The translations under genes were made by a program, and so were the position numbers. Below, one piece after another: positions 15,001-26,600 of a stretch of DNA of 64,000 bases. The notes under the pieces are model-generated. The model ran no database searches. It saw nothing but the letters and a program-made list of their open reading frames with translations, and was not told the DNA's origin. Origin of the DNA: Cardiocondyla obscurior. Lineage: Eukaryota; Arthropoda; Insecta; Hymenoptera; Formicidae. Location: positions 12,281,001 to 12,345,000 of the forward strand of contig NC_091865.1 of NCBI RefSeq assembly GCF_019399895.1. Direction: 5' to 3'. Position 1 is the first letter of the stretch. Each line of letters starts with the position of its first letter.

Positions 15001-17651
15001 AATACTGTGATGAAAAAGAGGAAAAAAAAAAAAAAAGGAAAAAACGCTTTCGTTAAGTATCGCTTCGGCAAGACAAATTCGCGTACTCGCCACGGACTTT
15101 AATTTCGTACTCGCGTGAGAGGGGAAAATAAAACGAGCGCGAATTGGTGAAGGTAAACGTGGGTGTGTGACACGAGAAACAATCTCCCGAGAAGATTTTC
15201 CGACCGCTAAGATAATAGCGCGATCTTATCGACGCTGATGTCAAAAGGAAAGACGCGATCGCATACGTTTCGAGTATCAGACTTTCCCGACCTCGTCTCC
15301 TTTGATTCGTCAAGGGTAAAAACGAGCTTACGCACCTTTCCTCGCTCGGGCTCGCCCGAGGATGAAACGATCTTTCACTCGCGAACGTAAAAGTGGCGAC
15401 GTGAAAACGCCGGCTGCATCGGTGATAGCGGGCTCGATTTCAAGCACCGATAAGCTCCCGAAGAAAATCAAGCGACTAATTGCACGGAATGGAATCTCAC
15501 TCGGCGAAAATACGTTCCACGTGTTTGCCGCGAATAACACGTTATTACCGGAATGAATTGCGGAAACAATTCGTGCGTCGAGACAAGCGCGCCGACAAAT
15601 CCTATTGTGAGTATTTATGGCAAAAGCCTCATGATTTCATCACGCGGTAATCGCGCCGGAAAACGCGATAGCCAAACAAAGTGCACTTTCCGCGTTCGTA
15701 ATATTGTTTCTATCACTCAAATTCATCAAAAGTGGTTACAATCGTTAACCTCTCGCCAGTACTGTCAGCGGAAAATAAATTCTATGATGAATTGACGCGT
15801 AGCAATTTCGCGGGAAATTCGCCCTCTTGTCAAACCGATGTCATCAAGATATTTCCAAACTAATTGCCAATAATTAAAATTTTTGCTTCTCGCAACCGAA
15901 ATTCATCTGTGAGATATTTGCATTTAAACTCTTTCGCGAATAATAAAAAAGCATAAAAGCGATTGATAAAAGTAAGAGTAATTTTCACGAGTTTAAGTTA
16001 TTGCAAAAAAAAAAAAAAAAAATATATATATGAAGTTTTTAAACATATGAACCTCTTGACCAGCTTTTTTATAATATTCGTTTCAATAAACACGTCTCAT
16101 ATCATCGCTGTTTCATTTCAATTATATAAAATATGTTTAATCTATACGTGTCAAGCACAACTTCCGTCCGTCGAACGATAATTCAAATCGCAGGCAACGC
16201 ATAAACGCAACATTATTTTATGAACGAGATGTCAATGTTCTATTTCCATTATATCCGTGATAATTTATAGGCAGCGAAGTTTCGTGAGACGAAAATACGA
16301 AACGAAGCGATGCAGGTATAGCGATTGAGCTACAGGCAGTAGCAGCGCGCTTCAATATATACTCAATTGCAACAATTCGAACTCGATACGTCCGAGTGTA
16401 TCGTTATTTCCATTAAAATCTGACCGACCGGGAAGTCTCATGCTAAACCAAAGTGCGTACAAACTTACGCGACTACCATTGCATACTCAAAATTGGATAT
16501 GTGGCGAAAACCGAGGCCTAGCCGCGGCTACGAAGAGCATTTGTCGACAACAGTCAGCGCTGACGAGGGGGAACACGAGACGCGATTGTCGAGGCGCGCC
16601 AGTTTGGCTCACATTAACGTTTATCTGTCGTCACCGTCGACTGCCACGGAAAACACGTGCCTCCTGGCGAACCTGGGTGACTTGAGCGAGGGCGACGCAA
16701 ATTTTAATTTTAAACAACCGCCGGAAATTACGGCCGTGCCTCTTGCTTTTTTATTTTCGTTTTCTACCTTTTCCTTTTTCCGCTGACTAAATAAAACCAG
16801 AACTTTATTGCTCTACATTACAAATATTATTTTTTTGCGGCGCCCGAGAGGGTCTTCAACTTGAAACCGGTAAAAGTACACAGCCCGTGCGCAGAGAGGT
16901 GCACGTTGGCGTTACAAGTATCGTTATAATATTAAAACAAATGCGCATAATGTGATAAATAAGCCGGCGTGTCGATATAAGATGGTATGTAGCTGCTTGT
17001 TTGCTCTGCGCGTGGGAAAGGGCGAGGATAATTCGTTGAAATAACAAAGTTAATTCTGGCTGAGCAAACACGCAGCGAAGTCTCTGCGAAGAGGCACGGC
17101 GTAGCTAAGAAATTTTTAATAATTCCTCGACGATCGGCGGAAGTGCGGCGTGTCGTATTTATGAAAAATAAGAGAACTTTGAAAGTTCTCCTACCTGCAA
17201 CGTTCCCCAGGGTGTCTTACATCATTATGGGACGCAAGGTGAAGAACTCCTCCATTTCCCGTTGAATAAAGCCTCGGTGCACCACAATTCTATCTAAAAA
17301 CAATTAATTAACGTTAATAAAATATATGATTCACGGCAAGGAGGGAAGAGAGAAGAGGGAAGGGAAAGGAAGTTGTCTCACCTTGCAAAGACATTATTCC
17401 TGTTCGCTTCGTTCGCTGGTCCTTGGCCCTTTCTCTCGCAGCCGCTTAAGTCGTCTAACTTTGCCGGGTCGAGCGTTGATCCTGCTCATGTTATCGCGAC
17501 GCTCGAATCGTCACCGCCGCCAGTTCCCGTGCGATACGCGTCAGGCTTTTCTCCAACTTTAACACGATCTCGCTGCTCTCCCTTTCTCCTGGCTTCCTTT
17601 TTCTCGGCATTCTCACCGTTCTCGCCGATCGGTTCACGTTACGCGCCGCTC
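1..17651. other. Upstream intronic or intergenic DNA, no supported gene
   Basis: No exon I can support was found here. The first exon seen in the window (24365) starts inside a codon and inside an Ig domain, so an earlier coding exon must exist. This stretch is therefore probably intron, though part could be intergenic. It holds AT-rich blocks, homopolymer runs (for example T19 near 12964-12982, A21 near 14443-14463) and CpG-rich patches such as 4740-5640 where chance ORFs overlap on both strands. I looked on the + strand for the missing first half of Ig1 (a Cys, then a Trp in an L-W-Y/F context, then a phase-2 donor) and saw no convincing match. Confidence 0.6.
17491..17610 (-). CDS. Hypothetical 39-residue basic ORF beside the tandem array
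   Basis: This is an unrecognised short ORF on the minus strand, starting at an ATG (17608-17610) and ending at TAA (17491-17493). It begins M-P-R-K-R-K, a basic cluster like a nuclear localisation signal. Residues 13-32 alternate charged and aliphatic residues (S-E-I-V-L-K-L-E-K-S-L) as an amphipathic helix would. The same frame is open upstream to about 17730, into copy 1 of the repeat array. A good minus-strand donor-like site (AAG then GTGAGA) lies about 120 bases downstream near 17370. The style recalls short gag-like ORFs of some insect retroelements, but I see no zinc knuckle or reverse transcriptase nearby. It may well be a chance ORF; the sequence has equally long ORFs on the opposite strand. 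Confidence 0.12.
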   Translation of the reverse strand: MPRKRKPGERESSEIVLKLEKSLTRIARELAAVTIRASR

Positions 17652-18060
17652 TGAAGTTCCCTTGTCGATGGGAATCAACTGCGTCGTTATCCTCGACAGA
17701 ATGAGCATCCGAGTTTGAACTTTGCCACAACGCCGACGACGACTGAAAATTAACATTACTGAATGTAGATTTCGTACGGATATGTACTTATTACTTGATA
17801 ACGAAGCAAGGATTCTTACCTTTATGCGTTTGACTCGGCGATTCGCATGCATCTGCGAGCGCAGCACACCGACAGGCAGCTCGTCACCGCGGGCAGCTAA
17901 CGGCGCGGCTCTACGTCACATAGCGCTGTTCAAAACGTTGACTAGTGACGGTGCGTAAATCATACGATCGGCTCTTCGCGACTAACGCAATACGTGCCTT
18001 GAGTGACTTCGTAAATCGAGCAGCGGTCAACTCGGTCGGCTCGTGTTTTCCTCCTTTTGC
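17652..18060. repeat. Repeat unit 1 (diverged, internally deleted)
   Basis: This first copy is about 409 bp. It keeps the landmark at 17749 and the CTACGTCAC block at 17911-17919, but has AGCTAACG where the other copies have AGCCAATC. It lacks the CA-rich segment present in the others. The minus-strand GTAAGA at 17814-17819 follows AAAG, a good 5' splice-site match. Confidence 0.85.
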
Positions 18061-18528
18061 GCTGATCTCGTGTCGATGGCAATCGGCTACGTAGTATCTC
18101 GACGGGGTGAGCATCCGCATCTGATCTGCCACAACGTCGGTAACACTTGAGAATTAACATTACTGAATGCCGATGCCGCACGGGCATGCAGTCATTACTC
18201 GACAACGGACCTAAGACCCTTACCCATATGCGTATTATTCGGCGATTCTCATATAAGTACGTACGCGTTACGCGAGCACTGCAAGAACGACGCGCACACA
18301 CACACACTAACAACCGCGACACACCGACAAGCAGCCATCATGAAACATCGCGTCATCGCGGGCAGCCAATCGCGTGGCTCTACGTCACGCAGAGCAGATC
18401 ACGACGCTGACGAGTGTTGCCGCGTAAATCATTCGACCGGCTCCTCGCGATCAACACAGTACTTGCCTTGAGTAGCTCCGTAAATCGCGCAGCGGTCACT
18501 CGGTCGGCTCGTGTTTACTTCCCTTTGC
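18061..18528. repeat. Repeat unit 2
   Basis: This copy is 468 bp and nearly identical to unit 3. CCAAT lies at 18366-18370 and CTACGTCAC at 18380-18388. The minus-strand GTAAGG lies at 18218-18223. A short CA dinucleotide run lies near 18294-18306. Confidence 0.92.
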
Positions 18529-18999
18529 GCTGATCTACTCGTGTCGACGGCAATCGGCTACGTAATACCTCGACGGAATGAGCATCCGCATCTGATCTGC
18601 CACAACGTCGGTAACACTTGAGAATTAACATTATTGAATGCCGATGCCGCACGGGCATGCAGTCATTACTCGACGACGGACCTAAGACCCTTACCCATAT
18701 GCGTATTATTCGGCGATTCTCATATAAGTACGTACGCGTTACGCGAGCACTGCAAGAACGACGCGCACACACACACACTAACAACCGCGACACACCGACA
18801 AGCAGCCATCATGAAACATCGCGTCATCGCGGGCAGCCAATCGCGTGGCTCTACGTCACGCAGAGCAGTTCAAGACGCTGACGAGTGTCGCCGCGTAAAT
18901 CATTCGACCGGCTCCTCGCGATCAACACAGTACTTGCCTTGAATAGCTCCGTAAATCGCGCAGCGGTCACTCGGTCGGCTCGTGTTTTCCTCCCTTTGC
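18529..18999. repeat. Repeat unit 3
   Basis: This copy is 471 bp and nearly identical to unit 2. CCAAT lies at 18837-18841 and CTACGTCAC at 18851-18859. The minus-strand GTAAGG lies at 18689-18694. Confidence 0.92.
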
Positions 19000-19482
19000 G
19001 CTGATCTACTCGTGTCGACGGCAATCGGCTACGTAGTATCTCCACAGGGTAAGCATCCGCATCTGATCTGCCACAACGCTGGTAACGCTTAAGAATTTAC
19101 ATTACTGAATATCAACGCTGTACAGGCATGCAATCATTAATCGACAACGGAGCAAAGGCCTTCACCCATATACGTATCAATCGGCGATTTCCTGCACATG
19201 AATACATACAAGCGTTACCCTGGCACTTCAAGAACGGCACACGCACTCACACATATAACGAAGGCGACATACCGACGAGCATCCATCAAGGTACGATCTC
19301 ACCAGCGCGAGCAGCCAATCGTGTGGCTCTACGTCACGCGGCGCGGTTCAAGACGTTGACTAGTGACTCTAGTGTAAATCATACGACCGGCTCCTCGCGA
19401 CCGACGCAGTACTCGACCATGAGCGTCTCTCTAAATCGTGCAGCAAATTCACCCGGCCGGGCTCCTGTTCCTCCTCCTACGC
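19000..19482. repeat. Repeat unit 4 (diverged)
   Basis: This last copy is diverged along its length but still alignable. CCAAT lies at 19315-19319 and CTACGTCAC at 19329-19337. The minus-strand GTGAAG lies at 19160-19165. It shares the GACGTTGACTAGTGAC-type segment with unit 1, which units 2 and 3 have altered. A 202-codon + strand ORF starts in this copy and runs out of the repeat to 19736; I treat it as chance. Confidence 0.85.
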
Positions 19483-22400
19483 GTTCGTGTTTGCTTTGGG
19501 GTTGCGGCACGTGCGAGAGCAACGGCGGTCGCCCATGGTATGTACGTATTTTATTCCTTTCTTATTTATCCTTTCGCGCGACTTGCCGCTACGCGGCAAA
19601 AAGTTGCTTTGGCAAGATACCGTTGATATATGAATATGCGCAACGTGACGGCGAGACTCATCCGTACCGCAAGAACGATTTTTATCCGCGCCGGGGATAC
19701 TTTTCGCTTACCTACTTCCGCGCTTTCGTCTTGTAATCCAATTCACCGTTGGCGCGTTCAATTAACTGCTGTTCTTAAATGACACGAACCGGCATTATTG
19801 CGCAAGCGATCGCGTAATGACCGTATCGGAGATTGCACCAGTATATCGCGGAAGTAAAATCGAAATTGATTTCCAGGTTTACGGTTTAATATACGATACC
19901 GTCATTGCGCAATATTAATTTAATTAAACTCCCACTTTGAGAAAGAAAAACATTCCAACCATGTCTATCTATTATATCAGTAATAAATGTTACGTGCTCA
20001 TTATTACTATTTTTTTTTTTTTTTTTTTTTTATATACTTTATTATCAATTAATTATTATTTTATCTTATTATGCTGTATTTGGGTTTGCATTTTTTAAAT
20101 ATGCGAATCAGATTAAAGTTACGAATGGATATTTAATTATTTTAATGTGCTATGTGCTCTCCCTTTGTAAAGATATTACACAGACCTTTCATAAATTTTT
20201 AATTAGAATTTTACTTATTTATTATGAATTGTAAAATATATTTTGTTCAACATTTTTATAACATATTTAATAGAATAAATTATGTACATTTTTAAAAACG
20301 TAAGTATAGATTTTATGTGGTTTTAAATGAAATATAATATGAAGAATCTGCAGAGTTTTGTAAAATACGAATTATACTTTAACGCGTTATATGCATACAT
20401 TTTCTGAAGACATTAGATAAATTAAATTTCTAACTAGAATTTGAAATATAATTTAATTAATTTATTAATGAAGACACGATTCCAGAACATCTCAATGTAT
20501 TATAAAGTTGCAGTGACTAATTTAGAGTTTCTCAAATTTTGTTAAATAATTTATCGTTACCTTGTACTCAAATTTAATTAATATTTTTCGTAAATTAATA
20601 TTCAAAGACATTATATTGAACGATGTTTTTGTAAAAATGTTATTTATGAATGTTTGTTTTTTTTCTTCAAATAACAAAGAAACATGCTCGAGTTTGGAAG
20701 TAAACCTGAGCTTGCTTCGAACGATTTATTATAACGGTGTAATATACACGCGTCCAAGTACGAAATACGAACAAACTTTTCACGAATATTACGGTTATTT
20801 ATTACAATGTTAACATAACAATCTTGGCAACTTGATAAAGACGAATATAAAAGCGCCGTGCAAATTGGAGATAATTCTTCCGGCTGATCGCGATACGCTG
20901 CGAATGCGATTTTCGCAGAAACGCGGGAAATTAACGTGGAGCTATAAGAGAGACAGGGTTAAAAAGTAAAAAAAATTTTATTGCGCGCACAGGTAAAACG
21001 GGTGCCATGCATTTATTCTCTTGCTATTTACCCTTTGCCCTAAGGGCACGCGTGTTATTTTCGTTATAAAAGACCGCGACCGCGAGGAAAGGATGCGGAG
21101 AAGGTAAGGGAGAGGGACGGGAAGGAGGATGAGGGAAGGACGTGTGTAAAGAAAGAAGGGTAGGTGGGCGAGAATCGCGTATGTGCAGAGGGCGAGCCTG
21201 CCGTGGTAAGGGTGAAGCGAAATATTAAAAAGCACTCAGCCGCTCTCGAAATTCATGTAATCTAGAAAACTGTGAAAGAAGGTCGTCTCGGCGACTTTAT
21301 CCCGTGGACGCGCAACGGCGAACGCACGTCGAGAACTATCGTGCCTCCTTTCTCCGTGTCGGGTGGAGTTGGGCAATCAAGGCTAACGGCACATCGCGAT
21401 ATTAATGCGCCAATAAATATTTAGAAATATATAATTTTCTTGTACGTTTATGCGAAAGCACCGGGCCGTACGTTCATTCCGCTCTGTCGGTATTTACCCC
21501 TTGCTCGCCGGGCATTTATCATTTTTACGAGGCCGTATCCTCGGTCGTGGGTCGACGAGAGGGAAAAAAGAAAAGGCCGTGCACGAGATCATGGATTAGG
21601 GCGGAGTATTGGAAACGAATTTGACTGCACTCCGAAATTATTCGACCTAAATGCGATATGACCGTGTTTCCAGTTGTGCACGACCGTAGAAAGCCGAGAT
21701 TTCTTAGACAGATAATTCGTCCCTTTCTTATTCTAGTTTAATATTGGGATTAAAATTAATAGCATTGAATAAAAAAAAGAAAAGAAAAAAAAAAGAGAGA
21801 ATTTATCACTCATTCACAAGCCCTCGACAGTCCATCGATTTGCTTTCGGTGTGCATCTATTTATTTTAGCTATCCATTTTTTAAGTGGTGGCTCTTTTCG
21901 TTCTGACGTATCTATTTTTTTTTCTTTTTTCCTTTTTGTTTTGTATCATCAAAATGCTGTCGCGACTGTACGAAAAACACTCGTCTCTTTATCTTATTGA
22001 TCGATACATTAAAAATTGCATCGATACCGGGGCGCATCAGCGTTTTGAATTTTTTAAAAATCTATCGCAAGCGGCCTGTGCATACGTCTCGAGGGAATGC
22101 GCACCTTCGGTACTCAGTACTGGTTTAAAAAATATGTATCATTCCCGGGATGATAATCGAAGCGGAACGCGGCCGTACGGAGAAGAACGGGCCGATGTGA
22201 CGAAGCGAGAGGGAATAACAGCGGGGGGATAGAGAACGATAGCTCGCGAAGAGAAAAGGTCGTGAACGAGGCAGGCGAGAGTCGGGCGAAATATTGGAAA
22301 GCTGGCTGCGCGGCAAGATAAAACGTTTCATAAAACAGACATCGATTCCGTATTACCCGGCGCCCACGTCGACGTGAATCGAGAGTCTTCGCCGGAGTGC

Positions 22401-24364
22401 TCCTCAAGAACGCCTGCCGAAGGATAAGGGAACGGTCCTGCCGGCGCATAAAGGAAAGACGAAAGATACGCATTTCCTTATTGCATCTCTCGACCGCGTA
22501 TCCCCCTCTTTTCGTCCCCGTCGACTCTTCTATTCCCGCCACTTCTCGACCGCGTCGCGTCTCCCGCATCTCTCGTTCACGTGAAATTCTAGGGAGAGAA
22601 GCGAAAACTTTTCTGTACCGGCACGCATAAGCTCCGCGAATGCATCCGAGGCGAGAAGAAGGTGCAATGCGGATACAATGCGTCCTACTTTTTCTTTTTT
22701 TTTTTCTTTTTTTTTTTGTAATTTACACACGATACAGACGCATTTGCTTCGCGCATCTCTCACGTTAGGATCGCACGAATTATTCTACGTGAATGTGATG
22801 AGACCCGACGGGGTAATTAACGTCGCAGTGTTTTACGTGGCATAATTGCGGTACGTTAAATCTGACGTTTGTCACGAGGAAACGTCCTTTCGTTAAATAA
22901 TTACGACTTTATGATGCACTATTTATCATTAAGCATTTTACGACGATATGGATAGTGTTCTCTGTTAAATAATGCGTATGCGTGAAATTAGTAATAATAA
23001 TAATAATAATGTAACTTTCCTTCTGCGCCGATCGTGAATTTCGTAAAACGTATCACCACTTTTGTTAATAAAATACGTAATTTCACCGACAGGAAGCTTT
23101 TGACATTATATTTACGTCAAATGAGATTCAATATTGCGCCACCGGGGAAATTTTACGTTCCCATTAATATATAGTTACTATATTACACGTGCATATAATT
23201 GCAGTTAATGTCAAACGGGAATCGCTGAACGCGCACTCGTAAAATCTCATTTTAGAATTACCGCGCGGCACGAAACGGCAAAAATCAACTGCGAATACTT
23301 CCCTTTATTTCTTCCGCTTTCATCTCATTTTCATTGCTTTCCTTGATTTTCATTATTTTGCAAATTTATTTCGCATACTACGCCCCCGCCGTTATTATAC
23401 TCCCGCCGCGAATCTTCTTATCGTCTTTACGCAAAACTTAAAAAGTCCTCCCGCGAGGAAAGGAGGTTCCTGTTATTGGAACTTAATTCGATCGTTCGCG
23501 CCGCGTATCAGCTCGGGCCCTCAATTTTCGCGAAACGCCCCGCCTGTATTTTAACACGGGCGTTAAATCGTAATATTACGTAAATGCCGTAGATTACACC
23601 GTGCGGCGCGGTGCGATTATATTTTCCAATTACCCGTTGTAATCAGCCGGTTCGGCCCAATTCGATTCGATTCGATCGCGCGTATCGGCCCTTTTTCTTC
23701 GGCTAGCCTAGTATCTACGCGATATCGATGAAATGAGCGGTGTCGGTGCAAAATATCGGATAACACGGCTGCGATTTAATTGCGTTATCGCCGGCTACCT
23801 GCACCCTGCGTCCCATTCTCTGCGCGGCGCATGATAATTATACCATCGATTTGAAATAATTATATTGGGCTCGTAAGCGGGTAATACTTGGATGTATATA
23901 CTATCACAGTTCGTCGGGAACGGTCAATGAATCGCAATGCAGATTTTCTTTTTTCCCCGTAACACCGTGCCGCGCGATCTCCATTGTCCGCCGTCGCTCG
24001 CTGCAATCTCTTTGCGTGAGGTTGGAATTTCATTGCCCGGAAACTGTGCGATCGTTTTCTATGTATACATATTGGAACGGCGCCGATCGTGCCGTGAATT
24101 CTCAAAATTTCTGGTAATTGTCTTACAATTTGCGAGAAAGAAAAAGAAATATGGGTGTACAACGACGCCACGTCGGACTTAAAGAGCCCGAGCGTAAGAT
24201 AATTAAACGGCCTTTGGGAATTGAACAAAAATTAATTTCAGCGTGAGAATTTGTTTAAAAAAAAATTTTTATTTGCTTGTGTCATAGTATATGAATTATT
24301 TTGTACATTTTTATGATTACGGTCGAAAGTATATACTATAACGAATTTTTTCTTCTCGTTACAG
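19483..24364 (+). other. Intron sequence before the first recognised exon
   Basis: AT-rich sequence dominates 19.9-20.9 kb, including a T22 run at 20010-20031. A (TAA)n tract lies at 22992-23010 and a GATTC repeat near 23658-23675. The segment ends with the acceptor of the first recognised exon, a pyrimidine-rich tract followed by TTACAG at 24359-24364. No other gene is supported. Purine-rich ORFs at 22.1-22.6 kb overlap on both strands and look like chance. Confidence 0.6.
22992..23010. repeat. (TAA)n microsatellite
   Basis: Six consecutive TAA units, in intronic AT-rich sequence. Confidence 0.9.
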
Positions 24365-24576
24365 AGTCGACGCACGAGTGAATCCGGTAGCGAAAGCACA
24401 CCACTCATCAGACTCCGGCGTTTTTGGACCACGCGCCTTTTTCCGAACGTCTTTTCCCAGCCCAGCTGTTCTGGTAATCGACGACATCAAGCGGCACGAC
24501 GCGGCGATATACAGATGTAGAGTGGATTTCCGAAATGGCCAGGCGCGCAGCTTCCGGTATAATTTGACCGTCATCG
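24365..24576 (+). CDS. Sidestep-family protein, exon encoding the C-terminal part of Ig1
   Basis: This 212-bp internal exon supplies the third base of a split codon, 70 whole codons, then one base of the next codon (phase 2 in, phase 1 out). The acceptor is TTACAG and the donor GTGAGT. It encodes the second half of a V-type Ig domain. Residues 21-27 read G-P-R-A-F-F-R, followed by A-V-L-V-I-D-D-I. The F-strand motif H-D-A-A-I-Y-R-C (Cys codon 24516-24518) then leads into C-R-V-D-F-R-N. The exon ends on a G strand with Y-N-L-T-V-I, which holds an N-glycosylation sequon at 24561. The Y-R-C-R-V-D-F-R-N and N-L-T-V-I motifs are characteristic of insect Side proteins, which act at the cell surface as Beat-receptor ligands. 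The partner Cys and core Trp of this domain lie in an upstream exon not found here. The exact paralogue is unknown. Confidence 0.9.
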
Positions 24577-25746
24577 GTGAGTACCAGCTCAATAAAATTT
24601 TAATCTTCATATATTTCATTAATATGTTGAACAAAGTAATCGGGCGTCAACTCGAAACGCAGACTGTCGTACCTATCTCAATTAAAGTAAGATCGCGAAC
24701 TAATTTACCACGACTTTAAAGAGGAACCTTAGGCGCGCATTACGCTCTCACGGACATTGGAAAAGCGAGAACCGGGAAAAGGGAGAAATAGCAGTTACAT
24801 TTCGTTCGGGAAATCGATCAAGCTCGACACGCACGTCGCGCCGCGCCGTCGCGGAGAAACGATTCGTGGCGATCAGATCGAACATGAAGGGGTATAGGTG
24901 TGCTATAGATCGTTATTTCGCGAGGGCACGGCACCGATCGATCTCCCGCTTCAATCGCGAACTTGCGACCGGGTCCGCGTTACTTTCTATACACGCCACT
25001 TATTCGAGCACACACTCGCTCGGGTACGACCGTCTTATCACCGCGTGCTGCCTTTCGCAGAGCCCAGAGAAAGGTGCGCCCCGACGTCGAAGGGACATAC
25101 AAACGTCCGATCAAGCAAATGCCGCGACCGCTGAAAAATGCATGAACCAATCGCGACCGCGATTTCCTCTTGCACGCCTGCGGTTTTTCCGCGCCGTGAA
25201 TCGCATAATCCGAGTTTTCTCGATCCGCACCCAACTGCGTCGCCTCGAATAAAATTCGCAAGCTTAGCTCGCGATGGATCTGAATTTTCGTATAACGTTC
25301 CCTTATGTGTTTTCCGGTGAGATTTACAAGTCGCGGCTGCGTGGGAGTTCATGAAAAATCTCGCGTCATCATCGCCGTACGTTGCGGTAATTTTTTTTTT
25401 TTTTGTTTACTTTCTCTCGCAATTTATAATAATATCCGGATACTACCGCTGCGCTTTCTTTACCCGGATGCACGCGGTGCGAGTATAATGTCGTGTGGGT
25501 CGATCATAAAGTCCACATCGTACGGAGGTGTAACTTTCATGGAAGCCCCAGTTGGAGCAGTCGGTAGCGAAGTACGTTCGAATCTCGGGATATCCCGTAT
25601 AGCTCGCGGCAGGAATATAACCTGGGAAATTCTACTCCCGATCCTTCCGATACCGGAATCCATCTTTGGCGCCTCTTTTCGCCGCCGCTATCGACTGCAG
25701 CGGAATAGTGAAAGGGCAAGAGAGCGCGGAAAAAGGAGAGAGGGAA

Positions 25747-25764
25747 AGAGAGAGAGAGAGAGAG
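25747..25764. repeat. (AG)n tract
   Basis: A pure AG dinucleotide run within a longer purine-rich stretch (about 25.71-25.80 kb). Confidence 0.85.
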
Positions 25765-26555
25765 ATTTAGAACGACATGGAAAAGGATAAGGATGGTGAG
25801 AATGTAAGTGTCGCAGTGCAGATTCCCAGAAGACCCGACGACCAGCATGGAATTCCCCGGCTTGATCCCTCGGGCGATCTAACCCTTTCCAGTAATAGTC
25901 GAGCGCGCGTAGTGTTTCTGAAATGTTCGACTTGAAACACCCCGCGTCGAATATCCATATAAGACCCGCAAATGCAGGGTATTCCCAAGTAAACTTACAA
26001 CCTTTTCATTCATTGGTATTATATATTCGTTTTCGGGATTGAAATCCATTTTTCCGTCGCGAAAACTTACAATTTGCCGCGACTCTTGCACCTCAAACTT
26101 TACATACGTCAATTATTATACAAAATATTCTGAATTAAAATTGAAAAGTCATATATAATTTTATAAAAATAAGCCTGTCTGTAATACATAAAAAAAAAAA
26201 AATGACATCGCAACGCTTTACCTTCCTGCAATTGCGTCTGCGCGTGCTTTCGAGGTCTAATTAAGCTGCGCCAATATTTTTCGTCGCGAGAACAGATCGC
26301 GGAAGCGACACGCGCTGTGGGGGTAATTCATTTTCCACTTCCTTACCCCTGTTTTGCCGACTACGCTCGCTTGCACGTACCCTCAAAATGTTCCCCTGGA
26401 ATCTGCCTCGCAAGGACCCCGTCCAATTCAAACGTACTCGCGGTATTCCAAAAAGTAACAAACGAAATTGGCCCCCGCGGGTGCGGTATCAAACCTCACA
26501 GAGGACAAGGTATTTTCATCAGAGAAGATTGGTTCCCGAGAGTTTCCAGATTGCG

Positions 26556-26590
<35 letters not shown>

Positions 26591-26600
26591 GTTTCTCTCT
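26556..26600. repeat. (CT)n microsatellite with interruptions
   Basis: CT repeats are interrupted once by TTT-type and once by GTTT-type breaks, and continue into a pyrimidine-rich region to about 26650. Confidence 0.9.

Larger units (their letters stand above)
17652..19482. repeat. Four-copy tandem repeat, units about 409-483 bp
   Basis: Four head-to-tail copies start near 17652, 18061, 18529 and 19000. The landmark ATTAACATTACT (ATTTACATTACT in copy 4) recurs at 17749, 18153, 18624 and 19095, with spacings of 404, 471 and 471. Copies 2 and 3 are nearly identical, with only scattered substitutions by eye, so they arose from a recent duplication. Copies 1 and 4 are more diverged, and copy 1 carries a deletion of about 67 bases that removes the internal CA tract. 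The best conserved block reads GGCTCTACGTCAC in every copy, preceded in copies 2-4 by CCAAT. The opposite strand carries a 5'-splice-site-like GTAAGG, GTAAGA or GTGAAG at the same place in each unit. The frame is broken within units, so the array is probably non-coding. Confidence 0.92.

Noticed and set aside
19128..19736. 202-codon + strand ORF
   Set aside because: It starts inside a degenerate tandem-repeat unit and reads out into unique DNA. The same frame is broken in the other units.
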